The notes: generated by a model from the letters alone, not told the origin. 12,531 bases of DNA from Actinomycetota bacterium (GCA_019347595.1 JAHWLA010000057.1:1-12531); one strand, 5' to 3'; counted from the first letter of the stretch, positions 1 through 7,613 are shown. A program made the numbers and translations.

Positions 1-52
1 CCGACCTCTTGACCCCCAGTCAAGCGCGCTAACCAAGCTGCGCCACAGCCCG
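1..52 (-). tRNA. tRNA-Pro (anticodon GGG), 5' part, cut by the window edge
   Basis: Read on the minus strand, the sequence begins CGGGCTGTGGCGCAGC at position 52, as bacterial proline tRNAs do. A D-arm with GGTT follows. The anticodon stem CTTGA/TCAAG encloses the loop CTGGGGG, which gives anticodon GGG (codon CCC). The variable loop and the start of the T-arm (AGGTCGG) follow before the window ends. The T-loop and the 3' acceptor strand lie outside, so acceptor pairing cannot be tested. Confidence 0.9.
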
Positions 53-62
53 TGACCGGCTC

Positions 63-68
63 ATCCTA
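63..68 (-). promoter_or_regulatory. Possible -10 box for the tRNA-Pro gene
   Basis: The minus strand reads TAGGAT, a TANNNT-type -10 hexamer, 10 nt upstream of the first tRNA base. A weak -35 candidate (TTCGGA, revcomp of 87-92) lies 18 nt further upstream. The position suits a promoter for a short 5' leader. The call rests on motif and spacing only. Confidence 0.35.
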
Positions 69-224
69 CCGGATGGCGCGAGTGCCTCCGAAGGGCAGGA
101 CGGATTGTGGTGGCACGCGCGCCTGCCCGGGTACAACGCGCGCCGGCGGGGAAAGGCGGCACACCATGCGACAGGCGCCCGGCAGGGTCGGCGGTCGATC
201 ACGCTCCACCCCGACGCCCCCCTG

Positions 225-1544
225 ATGAAGCCGAGCGAGATCGCCGCCCTCGTCCGCGTCGGGCGGCCGCCCGCGCCCTACGGCGCACGCCGCCTGGCCC
301 GGGCGGTGAGCATCGAGGACGTCGCACGAGCCGCTCGCAAACGCCTCCCGAACGGGGCGCTCGCCTATCTCGACGGCGGCGGGGAAGGGGAGTACACCCT
401 GCGCCGCAACCGGGCTGCTTTCGCCGAGCACGAGCTGGTCCCCGCCGAGCTCCACGACGTCAGCCACGTCGACACGTCGACGACGGTGCTCGGCACACCG
501 ACGCCGCTGCCGCTGGCGCTCGCCCCGGTCGGCGCCCCCCGCCTTTTCAACCACGAAGGCGAGCTGGCCGCCGCCCGCGCCGCCCGGCATGCACGGGTCC
601 CGTACGCCGTCTCCACGCTGGCCACCGTGTCGCTCGAGCGCCTCCGGGCCGAGACGGACGGCGTTCTGTGGTTCCAGCTCTACCTGTGGGGCGACCGCGG
701 CAAAGCCAGAGAGCTCGTCGAGCGCGCCCAGTCGCTCGGCTACGGGGCGCTCCTCCTCAGCGTCGACGTATCGGTGCGGTCGAAGCGGGAGCGGGAGCGC
801 CGGGCGGGCGTCACCCTGCCGTCGCCGCACCTCTCGCTCGCCACGGTGCTCGATGGCGCTCTGCACCCGTCGTGGTCGTGGCACTTTCTCACGTCCGACG
901 CCATCGGGTTCCCGAACGTCGCCGACGGAGGCGGGCGCCCGCTGAAGGACACCGACCTGTCGTCGATGTTCGACGGGACGGTGTCGTGGCACGACGTCGA
1001 GTGGCTCCGCGAGGCGTGGCGGGGTCCGCTCGTCCTCAAGGGCGTCCTCTCGGCCCCCGACGCCCGTCGCGCCGCCGACGCCGGCGTCGATGCCGTGGTC
1101 GTCTCCAACCACGGCGGCCGGCAGCTCGACCACGTGCCGGCGACGATCGACGTGCTGCCCGAGATCGTCGGCGAGGTGGGCGACCGGGTCGAGGTGCTCC
1201 TCGACTCCGGTGTGCGGCGGGGCACCGACATCGTCACTGCGCTGGCGCTCGGTGCCCGGGCGGTCCTCGTGGGGCGCGCCTACTTGTACGGGCTGGCCGC
1301 CGCCGGGGAAGCGGGCGTGCGCCATGCCGTGGACATCCTCGCCGACGAGCTTCGCACCGCCATGGCGCTGTCGGGCGCCGCGTGCGTCGGCGACCTCGGC
1401 CCCGAGCTGGTGCGCCGCCGGGCCGCGACCGTCGGGCGTCCGGAACACGCAGTCGGCGGTTCCGAGTCGTCGGCATCGGGTAGTGGGCCAACAGTGCCTC
1501 TCAGACGACGCGATCGCGACGCGGGCACGGCGGTGCCCGAGTGA
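225..1544 (+). CDS. lldD: FMN-dependent L-lactate dehydrogenase-like 2-hydroxyacid oxidoreductase
   Basis: A 439-residue member of the FMN-dependent alpha-hydroxy acid dehydrogenase family, which oxidises L-lactate or a related L-2-hydroxy acid to the 2-oxo acid. The FMN/active-site set is complete: AYLDGGG near the N-terminus, WFQLY with the substrate Tyr, LLSVD with the conserved Asp, LVLKGV (Lys272), and SNHGGRQLD with catalytic His296 and Arg299. LDSGVRRGTD and ALGARAVLVGRAYLYG form the phosphate-binding end. The ATG at 225 is chosen because MKPSEIAALVR begins the family homology; codons upstream in frame look non-coding and no clear Shine-Dalgarno precedes it. The family core ends near residue 398 (GDLGPELVRR), and about 40 Ser/Gly/Arg-rich residues follow that relatives I know lack. 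The stop overlaps the next start by 4 bp (GTGA at 1541). Context with a D-lactate-type dehydrogenase and a pyruvate oxidase favours lactate, but glycolate, mandelate or other hydroxy acids cannot be excluded. Confidence 0.88.
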   Translation: MKPSEIAALVRVGRPPAPYGARRLARAVSIEDVARAARKRLPNGALAYLDGGGEGEYTLRRNRAAFAEHELVPAELHDVSHVDTSTTVLGTPTPLPLALAPVGAPRLFNHEGELAAARAARHARVPYAVSTLATVSLERLRAETDGVLWFQLYLWGDRGKARELVERAQSLGYGALLLSVDVSVRSKRERERRAGVTLPSPHLSLATVLDGALHPSWSWHFLTSDAIGFPNVADGGGRPLKDTDLSSMFDGTVSWHDVEWLREAWRGPLVLKGVLSAPDARRAADAGVDAVVVSNHGGRQLDHVPATIDVLPEIVGEVGDRVEVLLDSGVRRGTDIVTALALGARAVLVGRAYLYGLAAAGEAGVRHAVDILADELRTAMALSGAACVGDLGPELVRRRAATVGRPEHAVGGSESSASGSGPTVPLRRRDRDAGTAVPE

Positions 1545-4471
1545 GGGTCGACCTCCCGGCCCTGCGTCTGACCGGCGAGAGCGAGACGGCGGACGACGCC
1601 CTCTTCCGCGACCTCGCCCGTTCGATGTCGGGCGAGGTGCGCTTCGACGCCGGGAGCCGCGCCCTCTACGCCACCGAGGCCTCGAACTACCGGCAGATGC
1701 CGATCGGCGTGGTCGTGCCCGCCACCGCCGACGACGTGGTGGCTGCCGTCGAGGTGTGCCGTGCCCACGGAGCGCCGTTGGTGTCGCGCGGAGGGGGGAC
1801 GAGCCTGGCGGGCCAGACGTGCAACACAGCCGTGGTGCTCGACTTCTCCAAGCGCCTCAACCGCATCGTCGACATCGACCCCGGCTCGCGCACGGCGCGG
1901 GTCGAGCCCGGCGTCGTCCTCGACGACCTCCGCACGGCGGCCCGCGCCCACGGGCTGACGTTCGGCCCCGACCCGGCGACCCACAACCGCTGCACGCTCG
2001 GCGGGATGATCGGCAACAACTCGTGCGGCGTCCACTCGATGATCGCCGGGCGCACCGCCGACAACGTCCACGAGCTCGACGTCCTCACCTACGACGGGCT
2101 GCGGACGCGCGTGGGGCGCGTGGACGACGCCGACCTCGACGCCGCGTGCGACGCCCCCGGACGGCGGGGCGACATCCACCGCCGGCTGCGTCGCCTGCGA
2201 GACGAGACAGGCGACGAGGTGCGCCGGCGCTTCCCCGACATCCCGCGCCGCGTATCGGGGTACGGGCTCGAACAGCTCCTACCCGAGCACGGGTTCCACG
2301 TCGCCCGCAGCCTCGTCGGCAGCGAGGCCACCTGTGTGACGGTGCTGGAGGCGACGGTGGCGCTGGTGCCCGATCCCCGGCATCGCGCCCTCCTCGTCCT
2401 TGGCTATCCCGACATCTACGCGGCGGCCGACGACGTCCCCGATCTCTTCGGGTTCGCCCCGATCGGGTTGGAGGGCCTCGACGAGATGCTGGTCGAGGAC
2501 ATGGAGCTGAAGGGCCTCCACGACAAGGACGTCGACCTCCTGCCCGAAGGGCGCGGGTGGCTCCTCGTCGAGTTCGGCGGCGATTCGCCGGCCGAAGCGG
2601 CGGACAAGGCACGCCAGGCGGGCCGGCGTCTCGACGCCCGGCCGGGCCGGTGGCCCCGCACCAAGGTCCTCGACGACCCGCAGGCGCAGCACCGGATGTG
2701 GGTGGTGCGCGAGTCGGGGCTGGCGTCCACGGCGCGCGTCCCGGGGCAGGGCGACACCTGGCCGGGTTGGGAGGACGCCGCCGTGCACCCCGATCGCCTG
2801 GGCGAGTACCTCCGCCGGTTGCGCGCCCTCTACGCGGAGTACGGCTACAACGCCTCGCTCTACGGCCACTTCGGCCAGGGCTGCGTGCACACGCGCATCG
2901 ACTTCGACCTCCTGAGCACCCCGGGCATCGAGAAGTACCGGGCCTTCGTGGACGAGGCCGCCGACCTGGTCGTCGACCTCGGCGGCTCGTTGAGCGGCGA
3001 GCACGGCGACGGCCAGGCCCGGGGCGAGCTGCTGCCGAAGCTCTACGGCGAACGCATCGTCGACGCCTTCCGCCAGTTCAAGGCCATCTGGGACCCCCAG
3101 GGGAAGATGAACCCGGGCAAGGTCGTCGACGCCAACCGCATCACCGACGATCTGCGGCTGGGCGCCGACTACGACCCGCCCGCCACGCGGACGTACTTCC
3201 GCTTCCCCGACGACGCCGGCGACTTCGCCACCGCGACCCAGCGCTGCGTCGGCGTCGGCGAGTGCCGCAAGCGTGACAGCGGCGTCATGTGCCCCAGCTT
3301 CATGGTCACCGAGGAGGAGGAGCACTCGACCCGGGGCCGCGCCCACCTGCTCTTCGAGCTCCTCAGCGGCCGCGGCGAGGTCGGTGGGTGGCGTGACGCG
3401 CATGTCAAGGACGCGCTCGACCTCTGCCTGGCGTGCAAGGGGTGCAAGGGGGAGTGCCCCGTGCAGGTCGACGTGGCGACCTACAAGGCCGAGTTCCTCG
3501 CCCACTACTGGCGCCACCGCCTCCGGCCGCGCACCGCGTACAGCATGGGCCTCGTCATGTACTGGGCCCGGGCGGCGAGCATCGCCCCCCGGGCCGCCAA
3601 CGCCGTGCTCGCCGTCCCGCACGTCGAGCGCACGCTGAAGCGAGTGGGCGGCGTGCACGCCGAGCGGCGCGTGCCGCGGCTTGCCACTGAGCCGTTCACG
3701 CCGTGGTTCGGGCGACGCTCGGCTCCTCCGAGTCGAGGACGGCGTGTGGTGCTGTGGCCCGACACGTTCACCGAGTCCTTCCATCCCAGTGCGGGACACG
3801 CCGCCGTCGAGGTGCTGGAGGCGGCCGGGTTCGACGTGGCGCTGCCGACGCGCCGCCTGTGCTGCGGGCGCCCGCTGTACGACTACGGCTGGCTGGGCCA
3901 CGCGCGACGCCTGCTGCGCCGCACGCTGCGCGTGCTGGAGGACGACATCCGGGCGGGCACGCCCGTGGTCGGCTTGGAACCGAGCTGCGTATCCGTGCTG
4001 CGCGACGAGCTGGGGAACCTGCTGCCCCACGACCGGGACGGGCAGCGGCTGCGCCGGCAGACGTACCTCCTGAGCGAGTTCCTCGATGAGCAGGGTGTGC
4101 AACTGCCCGTCGGAAGCCTCGACGCCGACGCCCTCGTGCAGTTGCACTGCCACCAGCGCTCGGTGCTGTCGACGGGTTCCGAGCAGCGGCTGCTCGACCA
4201 GGCCGGGGTCCGCCCCGACGTGCTCGACGCCGGGTGCTGCGGGATGGCGGGCTCGTTCGGTTTCGAGGACGACGACACCAAGTACGCGGTGTCCGTGGCG
4301 TGCGGCGAGCGGGCCCTGCTCCCCGCCGTGCGCGCCGCCTCCCCGGACACGCTCCTCGTCGCCGACGGCTTCAGCTGTCGCGAGCAGATCGACCAGACGA
4401 CGGGTCGTCGGGCCCTGCACACCGCAGAGGTTCTGGCGCAGGCCCTTCACCGGCAACGGAAGGAGACGTAG
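1541..4471 (+). CDS. FAD-linked D-lactate/D-2-hydroxyacid dehydrogenase with Fe-S and CCG domains
   Basis: A 976-residue GlcD-GlcF-type fusion. Residues about 50-190 form the FAD-binding PCMH fold, with RGGGTSLAGQ at 83-92 and GGMIGNNSCG at 154-163. Residues about 260-530 form the FAD-oxidase C domain, with GHFGQGCVHTR and the SLSGEHGDGQARG signature ending at MNPGKVVD. An Fe-S segment follows, with C569, C575, C584-P and then C629-x2-C632-x2-C635-x3-C639-P. Two cysteine-rich CCG motifs (774-776 and 899-901) resemble heterodisulfide-reductase/GlpC/GlcF modules. Electrons would pass from FAD through the Fe-S centres to a quinone or other carrier. Translation starts at GTG 1541, overlapping the previous stop, so it is probably coupled. 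D-lactate is the contextual guess; E. coli YdiJ, of the same architecture, acts on D-2-hydroxyglutarate, and glycolate is also possible. The fold is certain, the substrate is not. Confidence 0.87.
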   Translation: MRVDLPALRLTGESETADDALFRDLARSMSGEVRFDAGSRALYATEASNYRQMPIGVVVPATADDVVAAVEVCRAHGAPLVSRGGGTSLAGQTCNTAVVLDFSKRLNRIVDIDPGSRTARVEPGVVLDDLRTAARAHGLTFGPDPATHNRCTLGGMIGNNSCGVHSMIAGRTADNVHELDVLTYDGLRTRVGRVDDADLDAACDAPGRRGDIHRRLRRLRDETGDEVRRRFPDIPRRVSGYGLEQLLPEHGFHVARSLVGSEATCVTVLEATVALVPDPRHRALLVLGYPDIYAAADDVPDLFGFAPIGLEGLDEMLVEDMELKGLHDKDVDLLPEGRGWLLVEFGGDSPAEAADKARQAGRRLDARPGRWPRTKVLDDPQAQHRMWVVRESGLASTARVPGQGDTWPGWEDAAVHPDRLGEYLRRLRALYAEYGYNASLYGHFGQGCVHTRIDFDLLSTPGIEKYRAFVDEAADLVVDLGGSLSGEHGDGQARGELLPKLYGERIVDAFRQFKAIWDPQGKMNPGKVVDANRITDDLRLGADYDPPATRTYFRFPDDAGDFATATQRCVGVGECRKRDSGVMCPSFMVTEEEEHSTRGRAHLLFELLSGRGEVGGWRDAHVKDALDLCLACKGCKGECPVQVDVATYKAEFLAHYWRHRLRPRTAYSMGLVMYWARAASIAPRAANAVLAVPHVERTLKRVGGVHAERRVPRLATEPFTPWFGRRSAPPSRGRRVVLWPDTFTESFHPSAGHAAVEVLEAAGFDVALPTRRLCCGRPLYDYGWLGHARRLLRRTLRVLEDDIRAGTPVVGLEPSCVSVLRDELGNLLPHDRDGQRLRRQTYLLSEFLDEQGVQLPVGSLDADALVQLHCHQRSVLSTGSEQRLLDQAGVRPDVLDAGCCGMAGSFGFEDDDTKYAVSVACGERALLPAVRAASPDTLLVADGFSCREQIDQTTGRRALHTAEVLAQALHRQRKET
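4460..4465 (+). promoter_or_regulatory. Strong Shine-Dalgarno for the pyruvate oxidase gene
   Basis: AAGGAG lies six nt before the ATG at 4472, at the end of the preceding coding region. It is the clearest Shine-Dalgarno in the window and supports both the start choice and independent re-initiation at the third gene, where the stop TAG and the ATG abut without overlapping. Confidence 0.8.
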
Positions 4472-6238
4472 ATGGAGAAGATCGCATCGGAGCTGCTCGT
4501 GGAGCGACTGGTCGACTGGGGGGTCGACACCGTGTTCGGGCTGCCGGGCGACGGCATCAACGGGATCATGGAGGCGATGCGGCGGCATCGGGAGCGCGTC
4601 CGCTTCGTGCTCGTCCACCACGAGGAGTCCGCCGCGTTCATGGCGACGGGCTACGCCAAGACCACCGGGCGCCTCGGCGTGTGCCTGGCCACGTCGGGGC
4701 CGGGCGGGATCCATCTGCTCAACGGGCTCTACGACGCCAAGCTCGACCACGCCCCCGTGCTCGCGATCACGGGGATGCAGGCCACCAAGCTGCTCGGCAC
4801 GGGGTTCCAGCAGGAAGTGCACCTGGAGCGGCTCTTCGACGACGTCGCCGCCTTCAACGCCATGGTGCACGTCCCCGGCCAGATCCCCACGCTCGTCGAC
4901 AATGCGGTCAAGACGTCGCTGTCGCAGCGCACCGTCTCGCACATCACCTTCCCGGTCGACATCCAGGAATCGCCCGCCGACGCCGACCCCTGGCACGGCG
5001 GCCTCGGCACCGGGCGAACCCCGCAGACCTCGCCGATCTACGTGGCGCCCCCCGCGGTGCCCAGGCCCGACGACCTCCAGCGGGCGGCGGCTGTGCTCAA
5101 CGAGGGGGAGCGGGTGGTGATGCTCGTCGGCGCGGGCGCCTTGCACGCCCGCGAAGAGGTGCTGGCCGTCGCCGAGCTGCTGTCGAGCCCGATCATCAAG
5201 ACGCTGCCCGGCAAGGCCGTCGTCCCCGACGACCACCCCTTGACCACCGGGGGGCTCGGGCTCCTGGGCACGCGTCCGTCCGAGGACGCCGTGGAGGGGT
5301 GCGACACCGTGTTCATGGTGGGAACGAGCTTCCCGTACACGGCGTACCTCCCCGATGCCGGGCAGGCGAAGTGCGTCCAGATCGACGTCGACCCCGTGCG
5401 CGCGGGCAACCGCATGCCGACCGATGTCCCGCTGGTGGGCGACGCCAAGGACACGTTGGCCGCCTTGCTCCCGCTCCTCCAGCCCGCGTCCGATCGCTCG
5501 TTCCTCACCGACGCGCAGGAGCGGATGGCGGGGTGGCGGGCCGACATGAAGGCCCTCGAAGACGCCGCCGCCGATCCCATCCAGCCGCAGTACCTGATGA
5601 GCGTGATCGACCGCATCGCCCGCGACGACGCCATCCTCACCAGCGACTCCGGCACCATCGCCACGTGGGCCGCCCGCCACTTCGACATCCGCGGCCGTCG
5701 GGAGTTCTACCTGTCGGGGAACCTCGCCACCATGGCGCCGGGGCTGCCCTACGCCATCGCCGCGCAGTGGGCCCATCGCGACCGCCAGGTGATCGCCTTC
5801 GTCGGCGACGGCGGGTTCGCCATGCTCATGGCCGAGCTGATGACCGCGGTCCGCTATGAGCTGCCGATCAAGGTCGTCATCGACAACAACGCCCTTCTCG
5901 GCCAGATCCTCTGGGAGCAGATGGTGCTCGGGTTCCCGGAGTACGGGGTGCGCTGGGAGCAGCACGCCGATTACGCGCCGTGGGCGGTGGCCTGCGGGAT
6001 GCTCGCCTTCCGGGTGGAGCGGCCCGCGGACCTCGAGCCGGCCATCGCCGAGGCGTTCGCCCATCCCGGGCCGGCCCTGGTCGACGTGGTGGTGGACGCC
6101 AACGTGCCGCCCATGCCGCCCCGCGTGAAGTACGACCAGGCCAAGGGGTTCGCGCAGTCGTTCCTCCAGGGCCAGCCGCATCGAGTCGCCATCGCCTCCA
6201 CGGTGATACAGGACAAGATCAAGGAGATGCGGGCGTGA
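4472..6238 (+). CDS. poxB: Thiamine-diphosphate-dependent pyruvate:quinone oxidoreductase (PoxB-like)
   Basis: A 588-residue enzyme with the three-domain layout of pyruvate oxidases. Residues about 1-165 are the pyrimidine-binding domain, with GLPGDGINGIMEA at 23-35, the catalytic Glu at E51 in HHEESAAFMATG, and SGPGGIHLLNGLYDAK as in E. coli PoxB. Residues about 200-335 are the central FAD/nucleotide domain. Residues about 375-545 are the diphosphate-binding domain, with GDGGFAMLMAE starting at G445 and the closing NN at 472-473, a full GDG...NN motif. The end carries the PoxB-like QAKGF (556-560) and a short tail that might form the lipid-activated membrane helix known in E. coli PoxB. The expected reaction is pyruvate to acetate plus CO2 with quinone reduction at the membrane. 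The two upstream dehydrogenases would supply pyruvate. Acetolactate synthase or glyoxylate carboligase is less likely given the PoxB-type start and C-terminus. Confidence 0.85.
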   Translation: MEKIASELLVERLVDWGVDTVFGLPGDGINGIMEAMRRHRERVRFVLVHHEESAAFMATGYAKTTGRLGVCLATSGPGGIHLLNGLYDAKLDHAPVLAITGMQATKLLGTGFQQEVHLERLFDDVAAFNAMVHVPGQIPTLVDNAVKTSLSQRTVSHITFPVDIQESPADADPWHGGLGTGRTPQTSPIYVAPPAVPRPDDLQRAAAVLNEGERVVMLVGAGALHAREEVLAVAELLSSPIIKTLPGKAVVPDDHPLTTGGLGLLGTRPSEDAVEGCDTVFMVGTSFPYTAYLPDAGQAKCVQIDVDPVRAGNRMPTDVPLVGDAKDTLAALLPLLQPASDRSFLTDAQERMAGWRADMKALEDAAADPIQPQYLMSVIDRIARDDAILTSDSGTIATWAARHFDIRGRREFYLSGNLATMAPGLPYAIAAQWAHRDRQVIAFVGDGGFAMLMAELMTAVRYELPIKVVIDNNALLGQILWEQMVLGFPEYGVRWEQHADYAPWAVACGMLAFRVERPADLEPAIAEAFAHPGPALVDVVVDANVPPMPPRVKYDQAKGFAQSFLQGQPHRVAIASTVIQDKIKEMRA

Positions 6239-6675
6239 AGACAGTGGTCCGGGAGACCGCCGGCGACCGCGTGGTCGTCGCCGTGTTCGACAAGGGCGAC
6301 GAGGTGATCGCCGGGCTCGAAGAGGTGGCGAGGACGGCGGGTGTCGAGGGGGCCGGGTTCACCGCGGTGGGCGCCTTCGAGCGGGCGACGCTCGGCTACT
6401 TCGACCGCGACCGCATGGACTACCTCCGCATCCCGGTCGAGGAGCAGGTGGAGGTGCTGTCGCTCGTCGGCGACATCGCCGTGAAGGACCGCGAGCCGAA
6501 GGTGCACGCCCATGTGGTGCTCGGCCGTCGTGACGGCGCCGCGCTGGGCGGCCACGTTCTCGAAGCGGTGGTGTGGCCGACGCTTGAAGTCGTCGTCACC
6601 GAGACGCCGCCCGCCCTGCGACGGCGCCACGACGAACAGACGGGGCTGGCCCTCATCGACCTCACGTTGTCGTGA
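6235..6675 (+). CDS. PCC-domain (DUF296) protein
   Basis: A 146-residue single-domain protein of the PCC/PPC family (plants and prokaryotes conserved, DUF296). Recognisable stretches are GAGFTAVGAFERATLGYFD (39-57), IPVEEQVEVLSLVGDIA (66-82), VHAHVVLGRRDG (90-101), GGHVLEA (105-111) and VWPTLEVVVTE. The conserved His pair H91-x-H93 and H107 could form a metal or ligand site, as proposed for the family. In plants this domain accompanies AT-hooks; here there is no DNA-binding extension, so a DNA-binding role is not implied. The GTG start at 6235 overlaps the PoxB stop by 4 bp (GTGA), so the two are probably made together. A regulatory or accessory role in the lactate/pyruvate module is inferred from that coupling only. 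Confidence 0.85.
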   Translation: MKTVVRETAGDRVVVAVFDKGDEVIAGLEEVARTAGVEGAGFTAVGAFERATLGYFDRDRMDYLRIPVEEQVEVLSLVGDIAVKDREPKVHAHVVLGRRDGAALGGHVLEAVVWPTLEVVVTETPPALRRRHDEQTGLALIDLTLS

Positions 6676-6691
6676 CTGCGGCCGACACCGT

Positions 6692-6742
6692 GAACTTGCG
6701 TACGGATCGCGTCGGAACACAGCGCGATTCGTACGCAAGTTC
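6692..6742. repeat. Long inverted repeat between convergent operons (terminator or REP-like)
   Basis: The arms at 6692-6711 and 6723-6742 are 20 nt each and complementary except at one position. The left arm starts GAACTTGCGTACG and the right arm ends CGTACGCAAGTTC; an 11-nt loop lies between. It sits 17 nt after the PCC stop and 26 nt beyond the stop of the opposing 159-residue gene, where a bidirectional terminator is expected. Neither side has a T-run; the plus-strand flank is G-rich. Each arm carries the hexanucleotide palindrome CGTACG, which also suits a dispersed REP-like or protein-bound element. Confidence 0.7.
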
Positions 6743-6768
6743 GGGGGGCGGGGGCCGAGGCGGGGGGC

Positions 6769-7248
6769 TTAGGTGCCGGGGAAGGGTGTAGGGGCGGCGC
6801 CGAGCTGTACCTGCCGGGTGATCTCGTCGGCCGTCCACCGCCGGAGCTCGACGAGCTCCGGCGACGCGGGCAGGGTGAGGAGCACGCCCTCCCGGGACAG
6901 TGCGTCGGCGCGGTCGAAGAGCTCCACCAACTCCTGCACGCCTTCCACGGCGTCGACCGGCAGGACCAGCTCCAGGTCGACGGTCTCGCCGCCCCGTCGC
7001 TGGGCGGCCTCGGCCTGCTCCCACGCCGACTGGCGCGTCTCGGCGTAGCGGCCGAGCAGCTCGCGGGTCACGTCCCGCACCTCTCGGGGCACCTCGGCCG
7101 CCCCGCTGCTCGCCCCCAGAGCGATGATCTCCAGCTCGCGCAGCAGGTCGTCGACGTGCATGTGCAGGGCGATGAACCGCGCCGTCGGCATGCCGAGCAG
7201 CCGGACGACCCGCACGTCGGCGTCGGTGGGAACGGCCCCCTGTGTCAT
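6769..7248 (-). CDS. Conserved protein of unknown function, partner of a RsbW-like ATPase
   Basis: A 159-residue, probably soluble, acidic and mainly helical protein with no signal peptide or membrane segment. Conspicuous stretches are VRVVRLLGMPTARFIALHMH at 12-31, DDLLRELEIIAL at 33-44, VDLELVLPVDAVEG at 90-103 and PELVELRRWTADEITRQ at 130-146. From memory, similar proteins (an LLG-P motif near the N-terminus, a late RRW..DE..RQ motif) accompany small ATP-binding anti-sigma-like proteins in Actinobacteria; no named function is known to me. The start ATG at 7248 overlaps the ATPase stop by 4 bp (ATGA), indicating co-translation. It could be the ATPase's target, cofactor or antagonist; it does not look like a STAS anti-anti-sigma factor. 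An inverted repeat lies 26 nt past its stop. Confidence 0.75.
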   Translation of the reverse strand: MTQGAVPTDADVRVVRLLGMPTARFIALHMHVDDLLRELEIIALGASSGAAEVPREVRDVTRELLGRYAETRQSAWEQAEAAQRRGGETVDLELVLPVDAVEGVQELVELFDRADALSREGVLLTLPASPELVELRRWTADEITRQVQLGAAPTPFPGT

Positions 7249-7613
7249 GCGCTGCGCACCTCGAACCAGACGGCCTTGCCGTCGTCGGCCAGCGGCTCGA
7301 CCCCCCAGTCGGCGGCCAGCGCCTCGATCAAGGCGAACCCCCGTCCGGCCACCGATTCCGGCGTGGCGGCCCGCGGTGCAGGGGAGCGGTCGCTGTGGTC
7401 CCGGACTTCGACGCGCACCCGCCGCTCGGCGATATCGACCACCACGTCGAAATCGGCCTCGGTGTGGAGGATGGCGTTGGTCACGAGCTCGTTGGCCAGG
7501 AGGACGACCACCTCCTGCTCGAGGCAGTCGCCGTCCTCCAGGGCGCGCCCGACGAAGCGCCGGGCGACCGCGGCACTCGCCGGATCCCGTCTCAGTTTCA
7601 GCGAACGTTGCAG
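7245..7613 (-). CDS. RsbW/SpoIIAB-like ATP-binding protein, probable CTG start
   Basis: A HATPase_c domain of the anti-sigma regulatory serine-kinase type. The N-box is ANELVTNAILH (E42, N46), the G1-like box VRDHSDRSP, the G2 box AGRGFALIEALAADWG (G90, G92), and the end DGKAVWFEV. Such proteins bind ATP and regulate sigma factors or phosphorylate STAS partners. The first GTG in frame (7511) would cut off about 34 residues of the domain, including LKLRRDPASAAVARRFVGRA, which matches the usual family N-terminus. The open frame extends upstream to a TAG at 7646-7644 without ATG, GTG or TTG. A CTG at 7613 has GAGGGG six nt before it and gives a 122-residue protein of normal length, so I take CTG as the start. 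The stop overlaps the next gene by ATGA. The sigma factor or STAS partner is not in the window. Confidence 0.75.
   Translation of the reverse strand: MQRSLKLRRDPASAAVARRFVGRALEDGDCLEQEVVVLLANELVTNAILHTEADFDVVVDIAERRVRVEVRDHSDRSPAPRAATPESVAGRGFALIEALAADWGVEPLADDGKAVWFEVRSA

Noticed and set aside
105..224. Upstream in-frame starts for the first dehydrogenase, such as ATG 105
   Set aside because: The 40 added residues are Arg/His-rich, match no family N-terminus, and have no ribosome-binding site; ATG 225 begins the homologous region.
1090..3276. A 728-codon plus-strand frame and other Arg/Pro/Ala-rich plus-strand frames
   Set aside because: They overlap well-supported enzyme genes out of frame, are low-complexity, and have no domain homology that I can recognise.
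2279..6181. A 1300-codon open frame on the minus strand opposite the dehydrogenase and oxidase genes
   Set aside because: It is antisense to two genes with complete catalytic motifs, is rich in His/Arg/Gly/Val without recognisable domains, and is the kind of frame high-GC third positions leave open.
6841..6862. A 10-bp-arm palindrome around CCGGAGCTCGACGAGCTCCGG
   Set aside because: It lies inside the 159-residue gene and is explained by Glu-Leu-Val-Glu-Leu coding (PELVELRRW) in high-GC codons; no flanking features support a site.
7245..7511. GTG 7511 as the start of the ATPase
   Set aside because: It would remove the first strand and helix of the HATPase domain, which continue in frame upstream with strong family resemblance.
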